Origin: JANXQG01 sp037147235
GTDB lineage: Bacteria; Planctomycetota; Planctomycetia; Pirellulales; Thermoguttaceae
Direction of reading: 5' to 3'
DNA length: 44,007 nucleotides
NCBI GenBank assembly: GCA_037147235.1
Contig: JBAWVO010000012.1
Location: 1 to 44,007, forward strand
A model generated the notes under the pieces. The model did not search any database, was not told where the DNA came from, and worked only from the letters and a program-made list of their open reading frames with translations. The translations under genes were made by a program, and so were the position numbers. This document shows positions 8,239 to 17,397 of the stretch, in pieces. Positions within the stretch are counted from its first letter, which is position 1. Each line of letters begins with the position of its first letter.

Positions 8239-10641
8239 TTACTCGTGTCTCAACGCCTCGATTGGATCGAGCCGCGAGGCCTTCCAGGCGGGATAAAAGC
8301 CAAAAACCATGCCGACGCCGCCAGCGACGATAACCGAAATCACAATCGCCGGTACGCAGATCTCCGTCGTCCAATGCTGAATCTCACGGACGAGAACCGA
8401 CGTGCCACGGCCGGCGAGAATGCCCAATGCGCCGCCTGCCAGACACAACAAGACCGCTTCCACGAGAAACTGCTGCAAGATGTGATGTTGCCGGGCACCG
8501 ACGGCCATCCGCAATCCGATCTCGCGGGTCCGCTCTGTGACGGAAACGAGCATGATGTTCATGATTCCCACCCCGCCTACCACGAGCGAAATGGCGGCCA
8601 CCGTCAACAGTAATGCCCCCATCAATTCGGCCGTCCTCGCAGAAGTCCGAGCAATCTCGGTCATATTGAGAATCTTGAAGTCGTCGTCTTGACCCTCCGT
8701 AAGATGATGCCGCTCGCGGAGCAGCGCGGTGATTTGCTCAATGGCAACCGGCACCTGCTCGGCGTTGGCGGCCTTGCCCTGAATCATGTCGATGCTCGTC
8801 TGCCGCGCCGCCTGGGGTGTGTTGGCCAACTGCGCAGCCGATGCCTGGGGATAGAGCGGCGTGGGCGCGGGATAGGGATTGTTCAAGGAATTGATCGACG
8901 ATGTGGAGCTGGCCGAAGCCCCAGGATTTGTCGATCCGGCACCGAGACTATTGACACGGAACTTGATCGTTGTCCAGGGGGCAATAATGCAGTCATCCTG
9001 ATCCTGGCCCATCATGTTCGCGCCCCGGGGACTTAAAAGCCCAATGACCCGGAAGGGGACGTTGCGGATGCGGATCATTTTGCCGATGGGGGACTCCTCT
9101 TCAAATAGTTCGCGGTTCACCGTGGCACCGATCAGGCAGACTGCGTTGCTCGAACGGACGTCGTCTTCGGTAAAGCAGTCGCCTTCCTCCAAGTCTTCCC
9201 AATCGCGGGTGGCCAGGTAGCCCGGCGTGGTTCCCGTCAATTGTTTCGGAGCCCAATTGCGTTTTCCGCGGACCACTTGAGCTTGTGCCCAGACCATGGG
9301 CACAACCACGGTAACGGCGGGACATTGCCGGGCAATCTCATCGACGTCACCCGGCTTGAGAGTCTGAAGCGTGCCTGCGCCCCGGCTCACGCCGCCGTTA
9401 TTGGCCGCGGCAGGAAAGATGGGCAGTTTATAGGCACCCATGCTGGCGATCGTTTTTTCAATCGCTGCCTTCGAGCCTTGGCCGATCTCCGTCATGGCGA
9501 TGACTGCCCCCACACCGATGATCACGCCCAAGGCCGTGAGGGCCGATCGCATCTTGTTTCGCCGTAGATTGCCCAAGGCCATGCGCAGTGTGGGGGGAAT
9601 CAGGGATCCGGCGGCAAAGGATTTTGGTTGGGCCGGCGGAGATTCGGTTTCCGCCTGGAGCCCGCTTTGCTCCGCGACCTCTTGTGCAGACGACTTGCCC
9701 CGCGCGTGGGGGGCGTGAATGAGCGTCGCCGCCTGGGCCTCGTTGGCTGCGGAAAGTGCGACACCGTCGCCAAGGTGCTGGTGCAGTGATCCAGTTCCAC
9801 GCCGGCTTCTCGGTGAAGGCTCCGGTTTGAACGATGCGCCAGCCAAGCCTACCGTAACTCGGGAAGTGTCGTCGGACGACCAGTGTAAATCGTTTGCGAT
9901 CAGCCCGTCGGCAATGTGGATCGTGCGATCAGCATAGGCGGCCACTTTTGCGTCGTGGGTCACGAGAATGACGGTGATGCCCTGGGTGTGCAGTCGCTGG
10001 AACATCCGCAGTATTTCGTCACCGGTCCGCGAGTCGAGGTTGCCCGTCGGTTCGTCGGCCAGAAGCAGTGCGGGGCAATTAACCAAGGCCCGGGCGATGG
10101 CAACCCGCTGTTGCTGGCCGCCGGACATTTGTGAAGGCTCGTGGTCCATTCGCGTGGCCAGCCCGACCTGTTGAAGCAGCGACTCGGCCAGTCGACTCGC
10201 CTCGCCGCGTGCCGGCCGCCGTAATGCATAGTCCAGCGGCATCAGGACGTTATGCAGTGCCGACATTCGTGGCAGGAGGTTGAAACTTTGGAAGACAAAG
10301 CCTAATTTGGTCGTCCGCATGATGGCTCGCTCGTTGGGCGAGAGGCGGCTCATCTCTTGGCCGTCGAACCAGAAGTGGCCCGAACTTGGCCGGTCGAGGC
10401 AGCCCAGAATGTTCATGAGCGTGGTCTTGCCGGAGCCAGATGCCCCCATCAGGGCCACCATTTCCCCGCGGGCAATGCTAAGGGAAACGCCTTTTAGCAC
10501 AGGCACTTCCACTTCGCCAAGATGGTAGGTTTTGGTGATATTTTCCAGGCGAATAAGCTCATGAGAGACGGCCGCGCCCTGGGGTGCCACCTGGGGATGG
10601 CGCCTATCCGCGCGCAGTAGGTCGAGCAATGGCTGGCTCAT
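8239..10641 (-). CDS. second MacB-type ABC exporter, fused ATPase and permease
   Basis: 800 residues, a clear paralogue of the product of 5338-7497: near-identical openings (ELIRLENITKTYHLGE) and ends (VFGFYPAWKASRLDPIEALRHE). Walker A GASGSGKT lies at about 66-73, followed by signature MSGGQQQR and Walker B LLLADEPTGNLD. An enlarged linker (about 255-340, rich in Ser, Ala and Pro) separates the ATPase from the first membrane segment. A large periplasmic domain and three C-terminal membrane helices follow. No adaptor gene is adjacent on its strand, so it may share the MacA-like protein at 3710 or use a distant one. It converges on the MacA-MacB-DedA group. The start at 10641 has no clear ribosome site; the first 27 residues lack an equivalent in the paralogue. 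Confidence 0.88.
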   Translation of the reverse strand: MSQPLLDLLRADRRHPQVAPQGAAVSHELIRLENITKTYHLGEVEVPVLKGVSLSIARGEMVALMGASGSGKTTLMNILGCLDRPSSGHFWFDGQEMSRLSPNERAIMRTTKLGFVFQSFNLLPRMSALHNVLMPLDYALRRPARGEASRLAESLLQQVGLATRMDHEPSQMSGGQQQRVAIARALVNCPALLLADEPTGNLDSRTGDEILRMFQRLHTQGITVILVTHDAKVAAYADRTIHIADGLIANDLHWSSDDTSRVTVGLAGASFKPEPSPRSRRGTGSLHQHLGDGVALSAANEAQAATLIHAPHARGKSSAQEVAEQSGLQAETESPPAQPKSFAAGSLIPPTLRMALGNLRRNKMRSALTALGVIIGVGAVIAMTEIGQGSKAAIEKTIASMGAYKLPIFPAAANNGGVSRGAGTLQTLKPGDVDEIARQCPAVTVVVPMVWAQAQVVRGKRNWAPKQLTGTTPGYLATRDWEDLEEGDCFTEDDVRSSNAVCLIGATVNRELFEEESPIGKMIRIRNVPFRVIGLLSPRGANMMGQDQDDCIIAPWTTIKFRVNSLGAGSTNPGASASSTSSINSLNNPYPAPTPLYPQASAAQLANTPQAARQTSIDMIQGKAANAEQVPVAIEQITALLRERHHLTEGQDDDFKILNMTEIARTSARTAELMGALLLTVAAISLVVGGVGIMNIMLVSVTERTREIGLRMAVGARQHHILQQFLVEAVLLCLAGGALGILAGRGTSVLVREIQHWTTEICVPAIVISVIVAGGVGMVFGFYPAWKASRLDPIEALRHE

Positions 10642-10875
10642 GTTGGTCGCAAAGGCAGGGAGTGGAGGACCATGGTGGGGATATTCATGATAACAGAAGA
10701 GAGGAATGGTTGCAAATGCCTCGCTTGCGATTGTCGCTTGGGGTTTTGCGGAAAAACGGTCTCGGAGAGGAAAAATCCATAAGCCTATCAGGGGGCACCT
10801 CTTGAATTAATAGGTTCTCTTGTATAGAGTTCTCTAGGAAGCTTTTTCAAGACACTACCATTCCGAGGAATTGCC

Positions 10876-11865
10876 ATGTTTCGCTCACTTCTGTCCGGCG
10901 CTGCTGTGATTTTACTGACTGCGTCGACTTTGCCGGCCCAGGATTGGGCGAGGAACTTGCTGTCGACGACCGAGCACAATTTCGGCTCGGTGGCGCAGGG
11001 GGCGAAGGCCGAATACGCCTTTACCATAACCAATAATCTGCAAAGCGATGTCCATATCGCCTCGGTTCGCTCCAGTTGCGGATGCACCTCCCCGTCGATT
11101 GAGAACGATAAGCGGATGCTCAAAACCTATGAGAAGGGCGCGATCATCGCCCACCTCAATAGCCAGACGCACGTGGGCCAGCGGTCTGCCACGCTAACGG
11201 TGACCTTCGATCAGCCCTACTATGCCGAGGTGCAACTGCAAATCCGCGCCCTGGTGCATACCAATGTTCTCATGTATCCGGCCAGCTTGCAGTTCGGTGC
11301 CGTCGAGCAGGGCAAGACCAGCGAAGCCCAGGTGCGGCTCTATCGTGCCGACTCCCCGAATTGGCAGATCCAGGGCGTTCACTTTTCCGATCAGAATCTG
11401 CAAGGCGAAGTCATTCCGCTGGGAAGGCAGGGAGGCCAAGTCTGGTATGATTTGAAGGTTCGGCTAGCCCCAACGGCACCGTCGGGCTACCTTAACGACC
11501 ATGCAATACTGACAACGAACGACCCCGGCATGGGACAGATTCTCGTGCAGGTTGAGGGGCAGGTGCGGCCCAACGTAGTAGTCAGCCCCGCAGACCTGTT
11601 TCTCGGCGTGGTCCATGCCGGGCAGAAGGTGACGAAGCCGCTGGTGGTACGGTCCGACAAGCCTTTTCGCATCAAGTCGATTACCGGTGACAAGGCCTCG
11701 TTTGAGATCCCCGATCCGGCCAGCGAGGCCAAGTCGGTTCATGTCGTACCCTTGACATTCATCGCCGGGGCCGAGATCGGCAAGGTTGTGAAAACAATCC
11801 ACATCGAGACCGATATCGGCGGTGTCCAAGCCACCTCGTATGCCGTGGTGAATGAAGAGAAATGA
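10876..11865 (+). CDS. exported DUF1573-containing protein
   Basis: 329 residues with a signal peptide (about 1-21, ending LPAQD). The DUF1573 mark is at about 34-75: HNFGSVAQGAKAEYAFTITN, then SVRSSCGCTSPS with the paired cysteines of this ASPM/SPD-2/Hydin-like beta-sandwich family. Two or three further beta-sandwich repeats follow, each opening with a 'FG/LGxVxxGxK' phrase (QFGAVEQGKT, FLGVVHAGQK). The protein would sit in the periplasm or at the cell surface; its molecular role is unknown. GAGGAA lies seven bases before the ATG. It is divergent from the second MacB gene, with a 234-bp gap that must hold both promoters. I could not identify a convincing promoter there. Confidence 0.8.
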   Translation: MFRSLLSGAAVILLTASTLPAQDWARNLLSTTEHNFGSVAQGAKAEYAFTITNNLQSDVHIASVRSSCGCTSPSIENDKRMLKTYEKGAIIAHLNSQTHVGQRSATLTVTFDQPYYAEVQLQIRALVHTNVLMYPASLQFGAVEQGKTSEAQVRLYRADSPNWQIQGVHFSDQNLQGEVIPLGRQGGQVWYDLKVRLAPTAPSGYLNDHAILTTNDPGMGQILVQVEGQVRPNVVVSPADLFLGVVHAGQKVTKPLVVRSDKPFRIKSITGDKASFEIPDPASEAKSVHVVPLTFIAGAEIGKVVKTIHIETDIGGVQATSYAVVNEEK

Positions 11866-11905
11866 CTTCGTAGAACGGAATTTAGGCTTCCCGCCAAGTT
11901 CCGAT

Positions 11906-12709
11906 CTATTTGAGTGCCAGTCGCATCCGTGCCAGCCGAGCCAGGAAGACGACATTGCCGACGAGATAACGCCGCCATAGCCGTTTCGGCTCCTGATAGA
12001 GACGATAGCACCACTCCATGCCGAGCTTGCGGATCAAACGTGGGGCACGGGGAATGTTGCCGGAGAAAAAATCCAACAGCCCGCCCACGCCGATCACGAC
12101 CCTCGCTCCCAGCTTCGACAAGCAGTGGCGAATCCAGAGATCTTGGCGTGGAGCACCAAAAGCCACCAGTACCAAGTCGGCACCGGAGCCGCGGATCTCT
12201 TCGATCACCTCGGCCTCTTCCTCGGCCGAGAAATAACCATGCCGCCAGCCGGCCAACTCCACGCCGGGATAGTTCTTGGCCAACCAGCGAGCGACACCTT
12301 CGGCCACACCCGGGCGGCCGCCCAGGAGGTAGATCCGCTTGCCGGTGCCTTGTAAGGCGGCGGCCAACCGTGGGAAAAGATCGGTGCCGTTGACGTTGTC
12401 GCGAACTGGCTGCCCCAACACGTCGCCGGCCACCCGCACGCCGATGCCGTCGGCAAACACTAGATCCGACTGCTGCAAGGCGGCCAGATACTCGGGGCTG
12501 CGGCAGGCGATGTTCACGCAATCGGCATTCACGAAGCTGACCTGCGTAGGGGTGTCGCCGTTGAGCCGATCAACAATCACTTCGACGGCCTGCTCAAGCG
12601 TGACATTGTCGATCTCGATGTCGAACAGCTTAATCCGCGGCAGAGCGGCGGCAACACGGGCGACCGTGGTGTTTTCGCTCAGGGTTTCCAAAAGTTCGAT
12701 GGACATCAT
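11906..12709 (-). CDS. WecG/TagA/CpsF family glycosyltransferase (GT26)
   Basis: About 267 residues, the family's usual length. Marks: FDIEIDNVTLEQAVEVI, SFVNADCVNIA, SDLVFADGIGVRVAG, NGTDLFPRL (the region of the conserved Asp), YLLGGRPGVAEGVA, LVLVAFGAPRQDLWI and IGVGGLLDFFSGNIPRAP, ending in a basic C-terminal tail that in this family peripherally binds membrane. It transfers a sugar, often N-acetylmannosamine or its uronic acid, to a lipid-linked acceptor in surface polysaccharide synthesis. I start it at the ATG at 12709 (a second ATG follows at 12706). An upstream extension of 77 codons to 12940 is open but not family-like. It is divergent from the flippase and acyltransferase genes, which fits one polysaccharide locus. 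Confidence 0.85.
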   Translation of the reverse strand: MMSIELLETLSENTTVARVAAALPRIKLFDIEIDNVTLEQAVEVIVDRLNGDTPTQVSFVNADCVNIACRSPEYLAALQQSDLVFADGIGVRVAGDVLGQPVRDNVNGTDLFPRLAAALQGTGKRIYLLGGRPGVAEGVARWLAKNYPGVELAGWRHGYFSAEEEAEVIEEIRGSGADLVLVAFGAPRQDLWIRHCLSKLGARVVIGVGGLLDFFSGNIPRAPRLIRKLGMEWCYRLYQEPKRLWRRYLVGNVVFLARLARMRLALK

Positions 12710-13031
12710 TGCGTCTCGCGGGGTCCGTGGCTTGTGACCACGTAGAAAAGCAACGTCCATGCCAGGGTCTGAAACGAGTTGCGTCCGGGAGATGGCCCAA
12801 TGCAGCGAAAGTGAATTGGGGCAAGGGTTTAAGGTGTGTGGATGAAGATCGGCGGCACGGATGCACAAACGGTCCAATGTTGCCAAAAAGCAACACGGCG
12901 GTCGCCTTTCTCGCGTTGCCATGTTGACGAGATACAACACGTTGCTCTGCGGCAGCAGACATCAAAATCACTTGCGTTTCCCCTTTTCTGACCGAAAGTT
13001 AAGTATTACTGAAAGAGACGAGGTGTTCGCC

Positions 13032-13085
13032 GTACGTCAGGCTTTCCAGCCTGACTTGTCTGTCAGGCTAGAAAGCCTGACGTAC
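13032..13085. repeat. 54-bp hairpin repeat before the flippase gene
   Basis: The arms 13032-13055 and 13062-13085 are reverse complements at 23 of 24 positions around the loop ttgtct. The core 'tcaggctttccagcctga' resembles the cores of 440-510 and 3532-3662. It lies 41 bp before the flippase start in the 416-bp divergent gap 12710-13126. I see no other gene in that gap. The structure could affect transcription or mRNA stability of the flippase operon. Confidence 0.75.
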
Positions 13086-13126
13086 AGTGGCCTGGTCCCG
13101 CCTTACGCCCTTCGCAGCACGACCCC

Positions 13127-14713
13127 ATGGATGAATCCACCGCAACTTCCCACACGATCCCGATGGACGGCCAGACGCCGCTCGATGCGGCGCTGTCGCT
13201 GCATGGCGACGCACTGGCCCTCGGCGTCGTGTTGCTTCTGGTATCGACCGTGCTGCAGCGTGCGGTCGGTTTCGTGCGGGAGATATGCTTCTGCCGTTAC
13301 CTCAGCCCGGAACAGCTCGGTGAGTGGGACATGGCTTTTGGCTTTCTTATGTTGGCCGGGCCGCTGCTCGTGATGTCGTTGCCTGGTACGTTCGGGCGGT
13401 ACGTCGATCGTTACCGGCAGGCGGGCCAGTTACAGAGCTTCCTGCGCCGCACGGCCGGGTTCTGCGCCACACTGACCGTGCCTTCCGTGCTGGCAATTAT
13501 GGTCTTCCGCGGCTGGTTCTCCTACCTGATCTTCGGCAGTCGTGAGCACGAAGGGATGGTCGTGCTCCTGGCCTTCGGGCTGCTGTTGATCATCGCTTTC
13601 AATTTCATCGTCTGCCTCGCCACGGCCTTGCGAAACCTGAAAGTCGTGTCGCTGGTTGAATTGGCCAACAGCGTGTTCTTCGGCGTGCTGGGTATTACAC
13701 TTTTGTGCTGCGGCCAGACTAAGCCCGAAGCGATGGTCTTGGCCTATGCCGGCTCGTGCCTGCTCTGCGTGCTGGGTTCGCTGGTTTGGCTGGCGCGAAC
13801 TTGGCGGAGTTTCCCGCAGAAAGCGGTCTGCATGCCGCACCGCGAACTTTGGTCGCGCATGCTGCCGCTGGCCGCCTGGATTATGGTCATCAACCTGCTC
13901 TGGAACCTGTTTGACGTCGTCGATCGTTATATGATCGTGCATCTCTTGCCTGGCTCGGCCGCCGAGGCCCTGGCCGAGGTCGGCAACTACCGCAGTTCGC
14001 GGGTGCTGCCGCTCTTGCTGTCATCAATCACCGGCATGATCGCCGGGGCATTGCTGCCTCACCTGAGCCACGATTGGGAAGCGGGCAGGCGGCAACGGGT
14101 TTCCGATCAACTCAATTTATTCCTAAAGATTTGGGCAATTCTGCTCACGGCCGGTGCTGCCATCGTTCTGCTGATCGCGCCGGAATTATTTCGCATCGGT
14201 TTTCAAAGCAAATTCGCCGGCGGACTGCTGGTTCTGCCTTGGACGTTGACCTATTGTACGTGGTTCGGACTGAGTATGCTCCTACAGACTTACCTATGGT
14301 GCGCCGAACGGGCAAACGTGGCCAGTCTCATCGCCCTGCTGGGTGTGGTGGTCAACGTGGTTCTGAACCTGCTCTGGCTGCCGGAAATGGGACTGAAAGG
14401 GGCCGTGCTGGCAACGGCCACGGCCAACGGCGTGGCGATGCTGCTCATGCTGGGCTTGAGTAGTCGTTATGGTTTTCGCGTCCACCGCGGAACGCTCGTC
14501 GGCCTACTTTTGCCGATCAGCATTCCGCTGGGACCGTATGTTGTCCTCATGGCGCTGGGAGTTGTCATTGTAAAAATCATCGTTTCTGATCGCTACCTGA
14601 CGCGCAAAGAGAAGCAGGAGATCTGGGCTGGGCTGGGGAAATACCTCGGCAAGTTCCGCAGCAAGCTCCGCCTGCACAGTTCGGCCCGGGTCTCTGACCC
14701 AGTCAAAACCTGA
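13127..14713 (+). CDS. polysaccharide flippase, Wzx/MATE-like (MOP superfamily)
   Basis: 528 residues with about 12-14 hydrophobic segments. The opening pattern LQRAVGFVREICFCRYLSPE is typical of the oligosaccharide flippases of the MVF/PST branch (conserved Arg/Glu in the first helices). Later marks include YRSSRVLPLLLSSITGMI and LNLLWLPEMGLKGAVLATA. The protein should move a lipid-linked oligosaccharide or similar lipid across the inner membrane. No clear ribosome site precedes the ATG at 13127. The last base of its TGA is the first base of the next gene's ATG (TGATG at 14711), so the two are translationally coupled. Together with the divergent glycosyltransferase this indicates surface-polysaccharide export. 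Confidence 0.85.
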   Translation: MDESTATSHTIPMDGQTPLDAALSLHGDALALGVVLLLVSTVLQRAVGFVREICFCRYLSPEQLGEWDMAFGFLMLAGPLLVMSLPGTFGRYVDRYRQAGQLQSFLRRTAGFCATLTVPSVLAIMVFRGWFSYLIFGSREHEGMVVLLAFGLLLIIAFNFIVCLATALRNLKVVSLVELANSVFFGVLGITLLCCGQTKPEAMVLAYAGSCLLCVLGSLVWLARTWRSFPQKAVCMPHRELWSRMLPLAAWIMVINLLWNLFDVVDRYMIVHLLPGSAAEALAEVGNYRSSRVLPLLLSSITGMIAGALLPHLSHDWEAGRRQRVSDQLNLFLKIWAILLTAGAAIVLLIAPELFRIGFQSKFAGGLLVLPWTLTYCTWFGLSMLLQTYLWCAERANVASLIALLGVVVNVVLNLLWLPEMGLKGAVLATATANGVAMLLMLGLSSRYGFRVHRGTLVGLLLPISIPLGPYVVLMALGVVIVKIIVSDRYLTRKEKQEIWAGLGKYLGKFRSKLRLHSSARVSDPVKT

Positions 14714-15831
14714 TGCCAACGATTATTCATCTCAACACGATCGCCGAACTTCGGGTTGCCACACCAGCCTGGAACGATCTCTGGCAACGGAGTGACTGCA
14801 CGTCGCCGTTGGCCCGGGCTGAGCCGATCGCTGCTTGGCTGGCACACTTTGCTCCCACCAACCGGTTCCAGACTCTGGTCGTGGCCGAAAAGGGCCGCTG
14901 GCTGGTCGCCCTGCCGTTGGTCGGTCGCCGCATGGCTGGAATACTTCGCACAGGCGTGTTGCCTTGCAACGCCTGGCCATCCGGCGCAACACTACTTTGG
15001 GATGCCACGACGATCGATGACCCGGATGTTGGCGAGGCGGTTTCCGCGGGCTTGGCACGATTGCCGTGGCCACTCGTATTTCTCGAAGCGGCCATGCCCG
15101 CTCGGGCGTCATGGCAGGCCCTGGTTCGCACGCTGACCGCGGCAAGCATACCTTGCGATCTGCGGACCCGCTGGCAGGTCGGCTGTCTGCCGATCGAGCA
15201 CAACTGGCCGGTGGCCTTCGGCCGCCTATCGCGGAAACATCGCGGGCGGATATCGACCTCCTTGTCCAAGTTGGCGGAACGGGGTGAAGTCTGCTTCAAA
15301 CTGTATGCGAATCTTTCACCGAACGAGGTTGAACCGTTGCTTCGCCAAGCATTGGAGACGGAAGACCGCGGCTGGAAGGGGGCGGCTGGAACCTCGATAC
15401 TGCGAACTCCCGGCGCGGCGGAGTTCATGCTCGCGCAAGCCCGCTGTTTGGCCGCGGAAGGCCAACTACGGTTGGCCCTTCTCGATTGCGGCCAACGGAA
15501 CGTGGCTTTCTGCTATGGGGTACTCGGCAAGGGAGTGTTTCATTCGTTCAAGATCGGCTTCGATCCTTCTTATGCGTCACTCTCACCCGGCCATCTGCTG
15601 CAATATCACCTTCTGCAGGAACTTCACGCCGATCCACAGGTAACGGCAGTCGATTACATCGGCGAGATGACCGAGTATCACGCGAGTTGGCGACCGGAGG
15701 TTTATCCGTTTGCCCGGTTGGCATTCGCCCGCCGCGGCAGCCTGCTCGGCCGTGCGGCCTTGTGGGGATTTCAGCGAATGAAAGGGCCGTCGGAAGGGCT
15801 TCCGATCGTCGCGCCTAAAACGCCCCCTTGA
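14713..15831 (+). CDS. GNAT-fold acyltransferase, FemAB/CelD-like
   Basis: 372 residues. The segment FGRLSRKHRGRISTSLSKL through HSFKIGFDPSYASLSPGHLLQYHLLQEL (about 170-310) is the pattern of the FemAB-related GNAT domain (Acetyltransf_6), also called CelD/BcsL-like, often found in exopolysaccharide loci. It probably acylates or aminoacylates a sugar or lipid intermediate; the substrate is not readable. No signal peptide or membrane segment is seen, so it is cytoplasmic. It is coupled to the flippase by the TGATG overlap and shares its operon. Assignment to the family is good, assignment of the reaction is weak. Confidence 0.75.
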   Translation: MPTIIHLNTIAELRVATPAWNDLWQRSDCTSPLARAEPIAAWLAHFAPTNRFQTLVVAEKGRWLVALPLVGRRMAGILRTGVLPCNAWPSGATLLWDATTIDDPDVGEAVSAGLARLPWPLVFLEAAMPARASWQALVRTLTAASIPCDLRTRWQVGCLPIEHNWPVAFGRLSRKHRGRISTSLSKLAERGEVCFKLYANLSPNEVEPLLRQALETEDRGWKGAAGTSILRTPGAAEFMLAQARCLAAEGQLRLALLDCGQRNVAFCYGVLGKGVFHSFKIGFDPSYASLSPGHLLQYHLLQELHADPQVTAVDYIGEMTEYHASWRPEVYPFARLAFARRGSLLGRAALWGFQRMKGPSEGLPIVAPKTPP

Positions 15832-16015
15832 TCTCGACTCCCTTGGCATTGTTGTCATAAATCTTCAGAACAAAATCTTTCTCTTGCGCTCTTGGTACTC
15901 TCTCGCGGTGAATCCTAATCGCTCGATGAGGCCTCAAAACGCTAGTCGTGGAAGCCAACTACGGGACGGGGAAATCCATCTCGACTTGTGTGTAACAACG
16001 AGGGTGCCGAACCCT

Positions 16016-16123
16016 GTTCGGCGCGGGTCTCCTGACCCCGCCGAAACGTCGGACCGCAGATCTCCCGGTAAACAGGATACCTTCGGTCGGCGGCGTGGCT
16101 CGGTCAAAGACCGGCCGCAACAG
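16016..16123. repeat. 108-bp direct repeat, copy A
   Basis: Nearly the same sequence recurs at 17083-17189. Shared blocks include GGGTCTCCTGACCCCGCCG, CTTCGGTCGGCGGCGTGGCT and GACCGGCC. Each copy is itself partly palindromic (ggtctcc / ggagacc, ggtc / gacc pairs). The two copies flank the UPF0173 gene in direct orientation. The remainder of 15832-16211 shows no gene. Confidence 0.75.
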
Positions 16124-16211
16124 CTACATCGCGGACACCTTCCACTTGAATCCCTCGCGCCGCGCCGTAGAATACATGGTCGATTCCGAACATACGCAAG
16201 GAGAATCTTCG

Positions 16212-16895
16212 ATGGCGACCGAAATCCGATGGTTGGGGCATAATGCCTGGGCAATCATGGCTGGCAAGCACCGCTTGCTCTTGGACCCCTTTCTCAATGA
16301 TAACCCGTTAAGCCCAAAGAAGGCCGACCAGGTCGAGGCCGATTTCATCCTTGTCTCGCACGGCCATGGCGATCATATCGGCGATACGGTCGAGATCGCT
16401 GCGCGGACCGGGGCTACCGTCATTGGCATCTTTGAAGTCTGTCAGTGGCTGTCGGCCCACGGGGTCAAGAATGTACATGCCATGAATCTCGGCGGCAGCT
16501 ATCCGTTTCCCTTTGGCCGGCTGACAATGACCCTGGCCCTGCACTCGTCGTCCATGCCCGACGGCAGTTATGCCGGCAATCCCTGCGGTTTCCTTCTGGC
16601 GCGGGAGGAAGGGACGGTGTACTTCGCTTGCGACACGGCCCTGTTCTCCGACATGAAGCTCATCGGCGCGGTGGGCCTCGATCTGGCCGCCGTTCCGATC
16701 GGAGACAACTACACCATGGGACCGGCCGATGCCCTGGAAGCGGTCCGCTTGCTCAAGCCGCGGCGAGTCGTGCCGATCCACAACGGCACCTGGCCCATCA
16801 TCGCCCAAGACGCCGACCGCTGGGCACGCCAAGTTCTCGAGGAAACCGGCGTCGAGGCCCTTGTACTCCAACCCGGCGGAATGATTGTTCTGTGA
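16212..16895 (+). CDS. UPF0173 metal-dependent hydrolase (metallo-beta-lactamase fold)
   Basis: 227 residues, the usual length of UPF0173/UlaG-like hydrolases. Marks: IRWLGHNAWAI at the N-terminus, metal motif SHGHGDHIGD (about 50-60), LHSSS, YFACDTALFSDM with the conserved Asp, and PIGDNYTMGP, ending with VVPIHNGTWP which supplies a C-terminal metal ligand. It is a cytoplasmic zinc- or manganese-dependent hydrolase of unknown substrate. The ATG at 16212 has AAGGAG eight bases before it. The frame is open upstream to 16095 but that part overlaps the downstream end of repeat copy A and is not family-like. The gene stands alone between two copies of the 108-bp repeat. Confidence 0.85.
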   Translation: MATEIRWLGHNAWAIMAGKHRLLLDPFLNDNPLSPKKADQVEADFILVSHGHGDHIGDTVEIAARTGATVIGIFEVCQWLSAHGVKNVHAMNLGGSYPFPFGRLTMTLALHSSSMPDGSYAGNPCGFLLAREEGTVYFACDTALFSDMKLIGAVGLDLAAVPIGDNYTMGPADALEAVRLLKPRRVVPIHNGTWPIIAQDADRWARQVLEETGVEALVLQPGGMIVL

Positions 16896-16917
16896 AAGAG
16901 AGAAGTGCTGGCTCGCC

Positions 16918-17045
16918 GTAGGGTGTGGGTGGAGCATCGAACGGTGCGCTACGCGAACTGATCCAGAACAGCGGTAAGTGCTTTCAGCGTCTCGACTTCG
17001 TGCGCAACCCACCATTTGCCGGGCAGTTCGCTCCACGCACCCTAC
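16918..17045. repeat. 128-bp inverted-repeat element, family 'gtagggtg', copy 1
   Basis: The left end GTAGGGTGTGGGTGGAGC and right end GCTCCACGCACCCTAC are inverted. The interior has gcgcaacccacca. The ends match those of 22785-22960. No coding sequence is seen. It is probably a non-autonomous mobile or REP-type repeat. Confidence 0.65.
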
Positions 17046-17082
17046 AACCCGCTGTCACCGCTAGCAGTTCGCAAGGTTCCAG

Positions 17083-17189
17083 GTTCGGCGAGGGTCTCCT
17101 GACCCCGCCGAAACGTCCGACCAAAGGTCTCCCGGTAGATTGGAGACCTTCGGTCGGCGGCGTGGCTCGGTCGGAGACCGGCCACAACA
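17083..17189. repeat. 108-bp direct repeat, copy B
   Basis: Second copy of 16016-16123, about 85 percent identical by eye. It lies 38 bp after the inverted-repeat element at 16918-17045. With that element it fills most of the 502-bp gap 16896-17397. The last 200 bp before korA are AT-richer and presumably hold its promoter, but no clear -35/-10 pair is evident. Confidence 0.75.
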
Positions 17190-17397
17190 AGGTGCCCGCC
17201 CCATCCACGCCTGCGGCATGCCGGTCGGGGGGTGCCTGTATTAGCCAGTCCATTGCCCCAACAGGGGAATTGTAATTAAAATAAACACCGCCCATTGATT
17301 TGTCTGAAATAACTGGTAATATTAGACTATTAGTGCCTGAATTTGCCGCACCGCTGGACGTCGGCAGCTCTTTTAAGCCCATCTGCGAGATAAAATT

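Noticed and set aside
12710..12940. N-terminal extension of the WecG-type protein to 12940
   Set aside because: The added 77 residues are rich in Cys, Arg and Pro without family match; the family length fits the start at 12709.
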